64,000 nucleotides of DNA from Bathymodiolus brooksi (GCA_963680875.1 OY804579.1:32411804-32475803), one strand, 5' to 3'. Numbered from the stretch's first letter, positions 61,901-63,780 are shown. Numbers and translations: made by a program. Notes: generated by a model from the sequence alone, not told the origin.

Positions 61901-62034
61901 AACACCACACACAATGAAACAGCACCACTAAATGGGTGATCATTAACACTTATAAAACCATTTACTAATATACAGTTTTCTATTATAAAAGAGAGACAAA
62001 TGACCGAAAGACTGAATAGAAATATAATGTCCAT
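2763..62034 (-). CDS. Polycystin-1-like receptor-channel (TSP1-REJ-GPS-PLAT-channel), whole gene span
   Basis: This entry spans the whole gene; exons are listed separately. The conceptual protein is about 2,388 residues. Order: signal peptide (1-25, tentative), TSP1 (about 30-89), REJ region (about 198-700, with an insert), a Ser/Thr/Asn-rich stalk, GPS-like segment (about 1335-1375), TM1 (about 1400-1422), PLAT (about 1445-1550), TM2-TM6, a TOP-type extracellular domain (about 1900-2110), then five membrane helices of the polycystin channel. Eleven TM segments with PLAT after TM1 is the PKD1/PKD1L/PKDREJ plan, not the six-TM PKD2 plan. In known families such proteins act at cilia, sperm or sensory membranes, usually paired with a PKD2-type subunit; a specific role here is inference. 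Intron phases agree across all junctions except 36,668/35,286, which needs an unusual donor. No disabling stop was seen in any exon, so the gene looks intact. Orthology to a named PKD1L gene cannot be settled by eye, so no symbol is given. Confidence 0.9.
4483..4622. repeat. 28-bp minisatellite, 5 copies
   Basis: Five nearly identical units of ATAAAGATTTAATAACACCA plus CTCCCATT, in the last intron of the gene. Confidence 0.95.
4906..4940. repeat. (GT)n microsatellite
   Basis: About 17 GT units. On the coding strand it is (CA)n, some 20 bases into the last intron. Confidence 0.95.
4961..5135 (-). CDS. Polycystin-like exon: TOP domain, first part
   Basis: Residues 1893-1950, phase 0 to 1; acceptor TAATTTCAG, donor AAAGAAG|GTACTT. 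The translation ([16 protein letters not shown], then [15 protein letters not shown]) matches the dFW-x-WL...LFP segment and the VGPxRLRQLR motif of the extracellular polycystin domain. The donor lies about 20 bases before a (GT)n tract at 4,906-4,940. Confidence 0.93.
5307..6272. mobile_element. Bivalve-type repeat with TATGTCTCCCC ends
   Basis: The left end reads TATGTCTCCCCCCC and the right end is a 32-bp palindrome with the same motif (TATGTCTCCCCACC...GGGGGGAGACATA). Inside, a block of about 172 bp starting TGTTCAGTAGTTTCAG is repeated at 5,829, 6,001 and 6,172, with phrases such as CAAAGGGGCATAACTCCCAC and ACGGACAGACGGACAGG. I know such sequences as dispersed repeats of bivalves (from memory, unchecked). 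No coding capacity; no clear target duplication. Confidence 0.7.
6274..6912. other. Intron sequence, nothing recognised
   Basis: Intron between the 6,913 and 4,961 exons. No further exon was seen or needed by phase. Confidence 0.5.
6913..7166 (-). CDS. Polycystin-like exon: TM6 (S1) and start of TOP domain
   Basis: Residues 1808-1892, phase 1 to 0; acceptor TTAACGTTACAG, donor AACCAG|GTATTA. A basic stretch ([14 protein letters not shown]) leads into TM6 ([20 protein letters not shown]) and the conserved SNRDSRWF that follows this helix in polycystins. The intron upstream is 7.6 kb, mostly tandem repeats. Confidence 0.94.
7379..8495. repeat. 18-bp minisatellite array, about 62 copies
   Basis: Units of TTATATCTTTATGCTATG with GTCATGA and GTTATG variants. 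Because 18 is a multiple of three, long open frames run through it in several frames; they are not genes. It lies in the 7.6-kb intron before the TM6 exon. Confidence 0.97.
8496..8770 (+). mobile_element. SINE, mollusc tRNA-derived
   Basis: Starts GGATCCATCGTGGCCGTGAT, with a B-box-like GAGTTCGAATCTCG, the middle motif ACTGACCGCCACGATATAAC, and tail GAAAGTGGCGTTAAACACC followed by CAAA repeats. It sits at the end of the 18-bp array. Confidence 0.9.
8850..10350. mobile_element. Duplicated foldback element, two about 690-bp direct copies with a palindrome between
   Basis: The segment from GCTGAATAAAAGATATATTA (8,850) to about 9,530 recurs from 9,664 to 10,350 with few changes. Between them, 9,535-9,675 is a near-perfect palindrome: AGACAGGGTATATAATGTGA... 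folds onto its complement around a GC-rich centre CCTGAGGCGCAGCCGAAGG. A partial third copy lies at 20,885-21,130. It interrupts the 18-bp arrays and so probably inserted into them. Confidence 0.8.
10346..11260. repeat. 18-bp minisatellite array, second block
   Basis: Same TTATATCTTTATG-type units as 7,379-8,495, with shorter variants (TATATCTTATGTCATGT) and a higher-order pattern of about 130 bp repeated near 10,690, 10,815 and 10,970. Confidence 0.93.
11230..14447. repeat. 47/42-bp minisatellite array, about 70 copies
   Basis: Units of CTGTATCTGGTATGCTATGT plus TATGTATTATGTTAGCATGTG-type sequence, 47 bp long, intermixed with 42-bp units that lack one ATGCT-like pentamer. A C/A variant (AGCATGTG or AGAATGTG) is clustered, not random. 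The left edge grades into the 18-bp array. All long frames here are repeat artefacts. Confidence 0.96.
14810..14939 (-). CDS. Polycystin-like exon: end of TM5 and cytosolic loop
   Basis: Residues 1765-1807, phase 0 to 1; acceptor CCTGGTATTACAG, donor ATGATTG|GTAAGA, both strong. [17 protein letters not shown] completes the TM5 region after DPVK; a basic loop follows ([15 protein letters not shown]). The exon is only 130 bp and is identified by its sites, phase and position. Confidence 0.88.
15005..15275 (+). mobile_element. SINE, mollusc tRNA-derived
   Basis: Full-length copy: GGGACCCGTCGTGGTTGTGA head, TCGAATTTCGCTC B-box-like, CTGACCGC motif near the centre right (here CAATTGACCGCCACGA), and tail GAAAATGGCGTTAAACATC. 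An extra (TA)n-like stretch lies before the tail. Confidence 0.88.
15276..16411. other. Intron sequence, nothing recognised
   Basis: A poly-C run at about 15,911-15,926. No supported exon. Confidence 0.5.
16412..17069 (-). CDS. Polycystin-like exon: PLAT end, TM2-TM5
   Basis: Residues 1545-1764, phase 2 to 0; acceptor TTATTTCAG|GCATG, donor AGTAAAG|GTACAT. It finishes PLAT with FDTWLSLDD, then has the family motif [22 protein letters not shown]2 ([18 protein letters not shown]), TM3 ([14 protein letters not shown]), a cytosolic loop, TM4 ([20 protein letters not shown]) and most of TM5 to IIDPVK. The acceptor and the first 25 or so exon bases are repeated in degenerate form up to about 17,475. 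Confidence 0.95.
17061..17475. repeat. Degenerate minisatellite made of a 3' splice site and exon start
   Basis: Starting at the real acceptor of the 16,412-17,069 exon, the intron holds about nine degraded copies of CACATGCCTGAAATAATAAG plus CACGTGTCAAACATAAA. On the minus strand these are ATTATTTCAG|GCATGTG. One copy (17,091-17,165) would translate as HVFMFDTWL, near identical to the exon's HVFIFDTWL. Confidence 0.85.
17585..17660 (+). repeat. Single copy of the element amplified at 38.0-39.5 kb
   Basis: Reads TTCGACTTTGAGCGTACCTG, then ATGAAGGTTATTCCAGAAAC, GCGTCAAGTGCACTAAATTTG. The first part starts the 45-bp array and the last part matches its far end. Another diverged copy is at 58,755. 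Confidence 0.75.
18361..18521 (-). CDS. Polycystin-like exon: second half of PLAT domain
   Basis: Residues 1492-1545, phase 0 to 2; acceptor GATATTTTAG, donor [27 protein letters not shown], then [11 protein letters not shown] and [14 protein letters not shown] are hallmark PLAT sequences (WHDNSG and the WYL-x-K strand). The split Lys codon joins to HVFIFDTWL in the next exon. Confidence 0.95.
18522..19917. other. Intron sequence with small palindromes
   Basis: No exon seen. AAAAGAGGCAAACATCGTAA at about 19,150 resembles the left end of the 19,918 element, so this stretch may hold an older relative. Confidence 0.4.
19918..20757. mobile_element. Inverted-repeat element of about 840 bp
   Basis: AACACCGTAAAAGGTGCAAG then ATAGTACAATCTGTGACACC at the left faces its complement at 20,705-20,757 (GGTGTCACAGATTTTACTAT, CTTGCACCTCTCCCGGTGTT). 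A short internal palindrome (AGATTTAAATCGTAT around a GACAAGCCTCGTC centre) is at 19,968-20,025. No transposase frame. Confidence 0.65.
20885..21130. mobile_element. Partial copy of the foldback element of 8.8-10.3 kb
   Basis: Matches the half starting CCTAAGCCGGGAATGTCACA through GACGTCAAAATATGTGTC and TGAAGGAAAATACTGTACT. It then breaks off into the 21.1-23.7 kb duplication. Confidence 0.8.
21135..22333. repeat. 1.2-kb tandem duplication, copy A
   Basis: Begins near AATATGAGACAGGCAACCTG and ends GAAGGACTTCGTCCTTTAAT. Very similar to copy B next to it. It lacks the TTAGCCTCACCGG end of the internal TIR that copy B has, and it lacks copy B's 140-bp insertion. Confidence 0.85.
22334..23670. 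repeat. 1.2-kb tandem duplication, copy B, with TIR element inside
   Basis: Same order as copy A. Inside it, GCCTCACCGGACGCAATTAC (22,403) faces GTAATTGCGTCCGGTGAGGC (about 23,336), outlining a TIR element of about 950 bp. AAGGACGAAGTCCT-type palindromes mark both ends of each copy. An extra 140 bp at about 22,927-23,066 is flanked by AACCAG. Confidence 0.82.
23930..24065. repeat. Long palindrome with GC-rich centre
   Basis: GGGTGATCTTCCACTCACGA faces TCGTGGAAGATCACCCGG around TTCGCTCGTTTCGCTGCGCT. One of several foldbacks in the window with AT-rich arms and a CG-rich core. Confidence 0.8.
24360..24539 (-). CDS. Polycystin-like exon: first half of PLAT domain
   Basis: Residues 1432-1491, phase 0 to 0; acceptor GTTTTAACAG, donor [32 protein letters not shown] followed by FIIIDGEDP is the opening of a PLAT/LH2 domain, the intracellular lipid- or protein-binding beta sandwich found between TM1 and TM2 of polycystin-1. 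Confidence 0.93.
24632..25085. mobile_element. Composite foldback element: ACAATATACGTACATTGTCG arms plus TTTATCCTGCAAT ends
   Basis: A palindrome (24,638-24,772; arms ACAATATACGTACATTGTCG and complement; centre CAGGCCTGTTTCGCAGCGAG) is followed at once by TTTATCCTGCAATG, whose complement ATTGCAGGATAAAT lies at about 25,070. The same two modules, in reverse order, lie at 43,428-43,664. Confidence 0.75.
25190..25375 (+). mobile_element. Dispersed repeat, GATACCAAAGG family
   Basis: Starts GAGTTTGAAGATACCAACAG, contains AACAAAACACTACACAGAAA, ACACAAACCCCACTAAAAAC, CTCCGGAAGGGTAG, and ends CCGTCGTGG. Related copies: 28,361; 33,545; 40,345; 40,741; 42,338 (minus); a fragment at 63,307. No coding or TIR structure seen; class unknown. 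Confidence 0.75.
25745..26265. repeat. 55-bp minisatellite, about 9 copies
   Basis: Units such as ATATGTAGGCGGTTATGTGT plus CTCTTGCCACGTTCTCTATC and ATATAACGGATCG. Two units carry a different block (TTTAATGCAACACTCTCAAA), a higher-order arrangement. Intronic. Confidence 0.93.
26783..27030 (-). mobile_element. SINE, mollusc tRNA-derived
   Basis: Reverse-orientation copy: on plus it begins TCTAACGCCACTTTCTACAA, includes GAGCGCGATTCGAACTCACA (B-box complement) and ends ACACGACGGCCC. It ends about 50 bp from the GPS/TM1 exon's donor, at 27,082. Confidence 0.88.
27082..27315 (-). CDS. Polycystin-like exon: second half of GPS and TM1
   Basis: Residues 1354-1431, phase 0 to 0; acceptor TTTAATTTTAG, donor AGAAGG|GTATCC. 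It contains [19 protein letters not shown], then [15 protein letters not shown], then TM1 (about [19 protein letters not shown]) and the basic RQDKKDIRR that follows TM1 in PKD1-like proteins. The usual His-Leu-Ser/Thr cleavage tripeptide of the GPS is absent; NPPGNS occupies its place. Confidence 0.93.
27316..28010. other. Intron between the two GPS exons
   Basis: It contains a minus-strand open frame (27,322-27,726) with protein-like sequence but no phase-compatible splicing; see findings. Confidence 0.6.
28011..28150 (-). CDS. Polycystin-like exon: first half of GPS, with furin-type site
   Basis: Residues 1307-1353, phase 1 to 0; acceptor GTACCTTAG, donor TGTAAG|GTAAAT. A tetrabasic RRKR followed by Ser lies at about 1316-1319. 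[18 protein letters not shown] then gives the C-x2-W-x5-W-x4-C half of a GPS. The second half is on the next exon, so the GPS is split by a phase-0 intron. Confidence 0.92.
28361..28568 (+). mobile_element. Dispersed repeat, GATACCAAAGG family
   Basis: GATACCAAAGGAGTAAACAG start, CCCCACTAACAACCCGGAGT middle, GTGCTCCGGAAGGGTAGGCA, end CCTGTCGTGTTACTCG. See 25,190 for the family. Confidence 0.8.
28993..29458 (-). CDS. Polycystin-like exon: conserved pre-GPS domain
   Basis: Residues 1152-1306, phase 0 to 1; acceptor CGTTGTAG, donor TTAACAG|GTACTT. The start ([15 protein letters not shown] and [10 protein letters not shown]) fits the pre-GPS pattern of PKD1L/PKDREJ proteins: an NPF-W-like motif, then beta strands, a P-x5-IP motif, and a final LVYIGVHVF strand. 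In these families this region belongs to the GAIN-like fold that carries the GPS. Confidence 0.9.
29945..30085. repeat. 43-bp minisatellite, 3 copies
   Basis: TGGTAGATACAAGGTTGCGT followed by GGTGTTGAGGACATTTCTGT, repeated three times with few changes, about 100 bp downstream of the 30,175 exon in transcription order. Confidence 0.92.
30175..30405 (-). CDS. Polycystin-like exon: stalk region before GPS
   Basis: Residues 1075-1151, phase 0 to 0; acceptor TGACTTCAG, donor GTTCAG|GTATAT. The translation ([19 protein letters not shown], later [19 protein letters not shown]) continues the helical stalk and then turns to beta-like sequence leading into the pre-GPS domain of the next exon. Confidence 0.84.
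30561..30615 (-). mobile_element. SINE tail fragment
   Basis: A short piece resembling the SINE tail in reverse (TTGGTGTCTAACCC...AGTATTTCAGCTATATCGTG). Too short for certainty. Confidence 0.5.
30905..31545. repeat. 57-bp minisatellite, about 11 copies
   Basis: Units GTTCCTCTCATTTTTATAAA then CCCCTGTTTGTAACCCAGTT and GATATGCTATATAATAT. The unit length, a multiple of three, keeps frames open on both strands (19-residue repeats); these are not genes. Confidence 0.95.
31638..31873 (+). mobile_element. SINE, mollusc tRNA-derived
   Basis: GGGGGCCGTCGTGATCGTAT head, GTGAGTTCAAATCCCGCTC B-box-like, tail TTGAAAGTGGTGTTTAATACC. The hairpin at 31,890 follows 16 bases after the tail. Confidence 0.88.
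31890..31946. repeat. Perfect hairpin, 26-bp arms, 5-base loop
   Basis: AAATGACACACACTGAAGAC plus ACAAAC pairs without mismatch to the complementary arm after the loop TTTCG. Confidence 0.95.
32023..32243 (-). CDS. Polycystin-like exon: stalk region
   Basis: Residues 1001-1074, phase 1 to 0; acceptor TTTTATAAG, donor AACTTG|GTGTGT (usable but not strong). The translation includes [19 protein letters not shown] and, near the end, [19 protein letters not shown]: helix-rich and hydrophilic. The acceptor is weak on pyrimidines, but no other AG keeps both frame and phase. Confidence 0.8.
32531..33485. mobile_element. TIR element of 955 bp with about 57-bp inverted ends
   Basis: The left end GCTCAAATTGATTTTTTTTG, TTTATATTAAAAGTTGCCAA, TATTCGATGTTTTATACT is matched almost base for base by the complement at 33,429-33,485. 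No target duplication is obvious and no transposase frame is present; the inside is AT-rich. Intronic, between the 34,423 and 32,023 exons. Confidence 0.82.
33545..33755 (+). mobile_element. Dispersed repeat, GATACCAAAGG family
   Basis: GAGTTTGAAGATACCAAAGG start, ACACGAACCCCACTAATAAC, GTAAGCAGTTCCTGCTCCAC, end CGCCCGTCGTGTTAATC. The cleanest copy in the window. Confidence 0.82.
33760..34422. other. Intron sequence, nothing recognised
   Basis: No exon or named repeat seen. Confidence 0.5.
34423..34525 (-). CDS. Polycystin-like exon: stalk region
   Basis: Residues 967-1000, phase 0 to 1; acceptor TTATTTTTAG, donor TGTGAAG|GTAAAG. A short helical exon ([19 protein letters not shown]). It ends with STCE and a split Gly codon shared with the 32,023 exon. 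Confidence 0.82.
34678..34713 (+). repeat. Fragment of the composite foldback family
   Basis: AATGTACATATATTGTTTTT joined to ATCCTGTAATG repeats the junction found at 24,755-24,790. Confidence 0.55.
35149..35286 (-). CDS. Polycystin-like exon: stalk region
   Basis: Residues 921-966, phase 0 to 0; acceptor TATTATTACAG, donor TCTACC|GTAAGT. It encodes an amphipathic-looking helical segment ([18 protein letters not shown], then [13 protein letters not shown]). Similar L-rich helices lie before the GPS in PKD1-like proteins. No other motif is visible. Confidence 0.82.
35580..35890. repeat. 23-bp minisatellite, about 13 copies
   Basis: Units of ATATCGTCGGTAAGCCATTG plus TAG, with small changes, ending near 35,890. 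Intronic. Confidence 0.94.
36311..36519. repeat. 35-bp minisatellite, 6 copies
   Basis: AAAGTAAATGAATGTACACA plus TTACATGTTTATTCT, nearly identical copies. Intronic. Confidence 0.95.
36668..36832 (-). CDS. Polycystin-like exon: stalk region, donor uncertain
   Basis: Residues 866-920, phase 0 start after acceptor TTATCCTTGTAG. The next exon (35,286) needs phase 0. The open frame runs on to a stop at 36,617. The GT donors GCAA|GTAATT, CATATGA|GTGGAT and GTATCAA|GTACAG all leave phase 1. The end given here uses a GC donor, AAT|GCAAGT, which leaves phase 0 and keeps the GCAAGT consensus. The alternative phase-0 GT site, GAT|GTAGTA, is a poor match and would shorten the exon by about 11 codons. 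The exon is real; its 3' end is a choice. Confidence 0.72.
36833..37420. other. Intron sequence, nothing recognised
   Basis: No exon or named repeat seen. Confidence 0.5.
37421..37690 (+). mobile_element. SINE, mollusc tRNA-derived, clean copy
   Basis: GAGACCGTCGTGGTCGTGAT head, A-box-like ATGGTAGTTGGAT, B-box-like GTGAATTCGAACC, middle TCGGTGGTTTTCTCCAGATA, tail TGTTGAAAGTGGCGTTAAAC then ACC and CAAA repeats. Best copy for defining the family here. Confidence 0.92.
37761..37910 (-). CDS. Polycystin-like exon: stalk region
   Basis: Residues 816-865, phase 0 to 0; acceptor TTATTTTTTAG, donor GACCTG|GTAAGT. The translation ([20 protein letters not shown], then [15 protein letters not shown]) is hydrophilic with one N-x-T sequon, as expected for the helical stalk between REJ and GPS. 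Function is inferred from position only. Confidence 0.84.
38043..39457. repeat. 45-bp minisatellite, about 32 copies
   Basis: Units of GAGCGTACCTGATGAAGGTT, ATTCCAGAAACACGCCATGC, GCACT. All copies keep 45 bp, so frames stay open on both strands for over 300 codons (plus: [15 protein letters not shown] repeats; minus: [15 protein letters not shown] repeats). Intronic to the polycystin-like gene; coding is unlikely. Confidence 0.96.
39458..39550. repeat. 43-bp inverted repeat closing the 45-bp array
   Basis: The last array unit plus ACTAACTTTGAT folds onto a complementary arm (39,508-39,550) across a 7-base loop AGTAGAT, with one mismatch. Confidence 0.93.
39687..39811 (-). CDS. Polycystin-like exon: REJ/stalk region
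   Basis: Residues 774-815, phase 1 to 0; acceptor TTTACTTTCAG, donor GGACAA|GTAAGT. It encodes a short beta-rich segment ([20 protein letters not shown]) that continues the fold of the preceding exon. The intron after it holds the 45-bp array at 38.0-39.5 kb. Confidence 0.85.
39925..40205. repeat. Degenerate about 61-bp tandem repeat, 4 copies
   Basis: Repeats of GCTAATTGACAAATTAGACC plus TACTTTGTAATTCAATAATT. Intronic. Confidence 0.8.
40345..40560 (+). mobile_element. Dispersed repeat, GATACCAAAGG family
   Basis: GATACCAAAGGAGTAATCAG, AACACTACACAGAAAACTAA, CGAGCAACACGAATCCCACT, end GACACCCGTCGTGACACTG. Confidence 0.82.
40741..40832 (+). mobile_element. Dispersed repeat, GATACCAAAGG family, 3' part
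   Basis: AACACGAACCCCACTAAGAT, GTGTTCCGGAAGGACAAGCA, GTTTCTGCTCCACACATGGC; the upstream part is diverged. Confidence 0.65.
41028..41171 (-). CDS. Polycystin-like exon: REJ/stalk region
   Basis: Residues 726-773, phase 1 to 1; acceptor TCTTATCCAG, donor GGCT|GTAAGT. The translation includes [19 protein letters not shown] and ends MLYYG, typical of the W/F-rich strands of REJ modules. Codon phase and strong consensus sites support it; there is no catalytic motif to expect. A split Ser codon leads into the 39,687 exon. Confidence 0.87.
41172..42337. other. Intron sequence, nothing recognised
   Basis: No exon with matching phase seen. Confidence 0.45.
42338..42480 (-). mobile_element. Dispersed repeat, GATACCAAAGG family, reverse
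   Basis: On plus it reads ACACGACGGGTGCCACTAAT, TTCGGAGCACATAAGTTCAG, GCGTAGTGTTTTGTTGACCA, the complement of the family consensus. Confidence 0.7.
42622..42795 (-). CDS. Polycystin-like exon: REJ region
   Basis: Residues 668-725, phase 1 to 1; acceptor after a T-rich tract ending TTTAG, donor TTTGGG|GTATGT. The translation includes the strand-like segment [15 protein letters not shown] and ends [13 protein letters not shown], which resembles the G-x-C-x-(I/V) motif repeated in REJ-type stalks. It joins the 41,028 exon through a split Asp codon. Confidence 0.87.
42796..43427. other. Intron sequence, nothing recognised
   Basis: A-rich on the plus strand; no exon or named repeat seen. Confidence 0.5.
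43428..43664. mobile_element. Composite foldback element, reverse order
   Basis: TTTATCCTGCAATGACAG (43,428) faces AAATTGCAGGATAAAT (43,500). Directly after comes a palindrome ACAATACATGTGCACTGTCG...CGACAGTGCACAAGTATTGT around GGCTCGGCGAAGCCTCGCC. Same modules as 24,632-25,085. Confidence 0.78.
43670..44217. other. Intron sequence, nothing recognised
   Basis: A-rich plus strand, no exon or named repeat. Confidence 0.5.
44218..44399 (-). CDS. Polycystin-like exon: REJ region
   Basis: Residues 607-667, phase 2 to 1; acceptor AATTATTCAG, donor TTATCAG|GTACAT. It starts (E)CRLNC, matching the conserved C-x3-C that follows the REJ PPxLxIxC strand, then a CPFC pair and W-rich sequence. The phase joins exactly to the exons on both sides. 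Its first and last codons are split and complete as Glu in each case. Confidence 0.88.
44735..45265. repeat. 31-bp minisatellite, about 17 copies
   Basis: Units AACACAAACAATGTGATTGT plus ATTGATAATTT with an AATG/AAGG variant. It ends about 55 bp from the REJ exon donor (45,320). Confidence 0.96.
45320..46886 (-). CDS. Polycystin-like exon: REJ region with large insertion
   Basis: Residues 85-606, phase 1 to 2; acceptor ATTTTTTAG, donor ATAGA|GTAAGT. The exon first supplies the sixth TSP1 cysteine. Residues about 150-153 read RPKR followed by Ser, a furin-type site. The REJ start is clear: [16 protein letters not shown], an FDA motif, then FEWRC. About 300 residues with no family resemblance (about 247-546) follow before the REJ pattern resumes at [16 protein letters not shown] and YLVNVRVEF, ending near PPELHIE. 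REJ modules form the stalk of polycystin-1 and sperm receptor REJ proteins. At 1,567 bp it is the longest exon of the gene. Confidence 0.92.
47325..47575. repeat. 18-bp minisatellite, about 14 copies
   Basis: Units ACTATTCCATAGCTTTAT with a CTCTAT variant. Open in frame on both strands by unit length. Confidence 0.96.
47880..57152. repeat. 40-bp minisatellite, about 230 copies, made of a 5' splice site
   Basis: Unit on plus: CAGTATTCATACCTCTACAG then TAAACAGACTATAACTCTAT. It fills the intron from the first base after the TSP1 exon's donor for 9.3 kb. On the coding strand most units read ACTGTAGAG|GTATGAATAC, identical to the last nine exon bases and first ten intron bases at the real donor (57,153). 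Some units lose the GT (TTCATTC or ATCTC variants). Two 41-43-bp length variants occur near 49,990-50,040 and 53,930-54,390. No genes inside. Confidence 0.97.
57153..57329 (-). CDS. Polycystin-like exon: thrombospondin type 1 (TSP1) module
   Basis: Model residues 26-85, phase 1 to 1. The acceptor is CTATCTATAG and the donor is TGTAGAG|GTATGA. The translation has the TSP1 signature [10 protein letters not shown] (W-x2-W-x2-W-x2-C) and five cysteines; the sixth (TPPC) comes from the next exon 10.3 kb away, so one disulfide module is split by the intron. TSP1 modules bind glycosaminoglycans or proteins outside the cell. An N-terminal TSP1 is not part of vertebrate polycystin-1 as I know it. The donor sequence seeds the 40-bp minisatellite that follows. 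Confidence 0.88.
57465..58295. repeat. 52-bp minisatellite, about 16 copies
   Basis: Units TGGTTGATTATTAGTTCTGG, AGAGCATCATCCACACAGTA, TTCAGTGTTTCA, in two subtypes (CATCCACAC and CATTCGCCC) that alternate in patches. Upstream of the TSP1 exon. Confidence 0.95.
58500..58755 (-). mobile_element. SINE, mollusc tRNA-derived, diverged
   Basis: On plus: TGGTGTTTAACGCCACTTTC start, GGGCGCGAACCCACACCGTA (B-box complement), end CTACCTAACTCATTGAGCCACCCC, whose complement GGGGTGGCTCAATGAGTTAG looks like a tRNA-type A-box head; differs from the other copies' head. Confidence 0.82.
58755..58805 (+). repeat. Diverged copy of the 45-bp unit element
   Basis: TTTCGATTTTGAGCGTACAT, GATAATGGCTATTCCAAAAA, ACACGACGTGCG; compare 17,585 and 38,043. 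Confidence 0.65.
59936..60002 (+). repeat. tRNA-like segment, probably SINE head
   Basis: GGTAGCGTAATGGTTAGCGT resembles an A box and GTGGGTACGAGCCGCGG a B box, spaced as in tRNA. The acceptor stem does not close, so it is a tRNA-derived repeat head or pseudogene, not a working tRNA. Confidence 0.55.
60346..60376. repeat. Poly-C tract
   Basis: About 21 C then CCCACCCCACCC. A strand-asymmetric G-quadruplex-prone run on the minus strand. Confidence 0.95.
61959..62034 (-). CDS. Candidate first coding exon: signal peptide
   Basis: An ATG follows directly after a TTTTCAG, and the codons begin [18 protein letters not shown], a hydrophobic signal-peptide-like stretch with acidic and polar residues after it. 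A donor at 61,959|61,958 (AAATG|GTTTTA) leaves phase 1, the phase the TSP1 exon needs, giving ...CILVN-G-PVDGQW. That donor is weak; a better-looking GTAAAT donor seven bases earlier leaves phase 0, which would need another exon. The ATG sitting on an AG suggests a 5'UTR exon further right. The link to the polycystin gene is inferred from strand, phase and the lack of other genes between. Confidence 0.45.
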
Positions 62035-62149
62035 CTGAAAATATGGAAGTTACTTTAACATAGAAAAAAAAAGAAAACAATATTGTAAGTAGGGTGATAT
62101 AATTACCGTATAGCCGGTAATTTCTGCGGTATTGGACTAAAAAGAAGAC

Positions 62150-62290
62150 ATTTTATATTATCATCCTCTAAAGAGCTAACATCGTGGGTTAAGCTGCAAG
62201 AAGAAACCTGTTGTAAGGCGCGCCTGCGGCTTGCCTTACAAAAGATTTCTACTTACAACTTAACCCACGATGTTAGCTCTTTACAGTGGG
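62150..62290. repeat. Long palindrome with GC-rich centre, upstream of the first exon
   Basis: AAAGAGCTAACATCGTGGGT then TAAG faces CTTAACCCACGATGTTAGCT around AAGGCGCGCCTGCGGCTTGC. It lies about 120 bp upstream (coding sense) of the candidate signal-peptide exon. Confidence 0.8.
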
Positions 62291-62299
62291 GAAGCCACG

Positions 62300-63531
62300 C
62301 ACAGATTCCGTACCTCCAACAATGCAAAGTCAAATCCCGAAATCAAGGGACGTAACTCTATGACGTTTTACAAGTGAGCGGCCATGCATTGTTTACGTCG
62401 ACACCCCATGTGTTTTTACTGAATATCTTCATAAATAAAACTGAAAGACGTATTCATTTTTATTGAATCCATTTTTTAAATAAAATTGTAACGTGACTGA
62501 CGCGTGAATACGTGTATTTATGATATCGTTTGCTTGAAATCAACGTTGGAACTCGGGATACCGCTGCTGATGAAATGTTTAAAAAAAAAATGGCGCTAAA
62601 AATAGACTCTTTAACTAAGTGGAACAATTGCATCCCATTGGCTGTTTATTAATAAATTTGGTAAAAATAGCTAGAATCACGTATTAGAGTATGGATTATT
62701 TGCATATTTCCCCATCATTCGTCACTAGAATTCCATATTTGGATGTAAACAAGAAGCACTATATTTCGAGATTCTAACCAAATATTTCTGTTTTTTTTCA
62801 TAGATTGATCGATCTATTAGGATGAAAATGTGACTGTTTCTGTTTAAACACGAAAGAACCACTTGACCAATCATAGTCACACATATATAGAGTCATTTTA
62901 TTCCATTTTTAACAACAAATCTTTCATTTTCGTTGACTCCTTCCATGGCATTTATGGACATGTCAAAATATTGACATAATTAATAAATACATTTTAGAAA
63001 TAAAAAAGTCTAGCATTATAATGTATGATCTTGTCATGCAGAGAATTGTGAATGATTATTCTAAATTCACTCTAGATTAACATGGCATAGCATAAGGCTA
63101 CATATTTAGTACATGTCAAGCATGTACACCCCCCCCCCCTTTTTTTTTCATTTTCAGGCTGTTTTCCTGAAATACTTATTGATGTGTGTACATGCTACTT
63201 TTCAGTGCCATTGGTATTGACAACCTCCAGTTTTAGTTAGTTTTAGATCATTGTAGGTAGATATATGTATATACAGACTGGACATGGGATGTTTATTTTT
63301 TTTTAACAAGAGTCTGAAGATACCAAAGGGGCAAAGTTACAGATTCTATTAAATAAAATGGATGTTTATTTTCTGTTAGTTTCAGATTCTATGAGTATAA
63401 ATGCAAAGTTTCCTGTGATGTTTATTGGTTGAATATTTGAATAAATAAAAATATGAATATATGATAAGTCTTATATATATATTCATACAGGTTTGAAAAT
63501 CAATATATAAATATTGTGAAACTTCATCTGA
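62300..63531. other. AT-rich DNA, nothing recognised
   Basis: Possible promoter region of the polycystin-like gene by position only; a GATACCAAAGGGGC fragment of the dispersed family lies at about 63,319. No TATA, CpG cluster or exon can be claimed. Confidence 0.4.
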
Positions 63532-63780
63532 AAGTCAAAAGGTTTATTTCAATTTCAATTGAAAACCAGGACTTGTCTTAAACATTTCAAGAATGAATTA
63601 AATTTCTGTAAAGAATTTGGCTCAGAAGATAACTTATATTGTGGTACATATTGTTATAACAGTTGTAACACATTTTCTAGATCAGAAAGTGGAGCTGAAA
63701 CAAGATCTCAAACTTTTCAATTTCTTATAGATATATTGAACCAGAACCAAGTTGTTGAACAAGTTTCTACAGACATTTAG
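63532..63780 (+). CDS. Possible terminal exon of an unidentified plus-strand gene
   Basis: An open frame ends at a TAG at 63,778-63,780 and is closed upstream by a TGA at 63,529. It includes CKEFGSEDNLYCGTYCYNSC and later FQFLIDILNQNQVVEQV. Composition looks protein-like and an AATAAA lies 205 bases downstream, near the window edge. AGs suitable as acceptors lie at about 63,534-63,569; none is strong. I do not recognise the protein. It could be a chance ORF. Confidence 0.3.
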   Translation, partial: KSKGLFQFQLKTRTCLKHFKNELNFCKEFGSEDNLYCGTYCYNSCNTFSRSESGAETRSQTFQFLIDILNQNQVVEQVSTDI

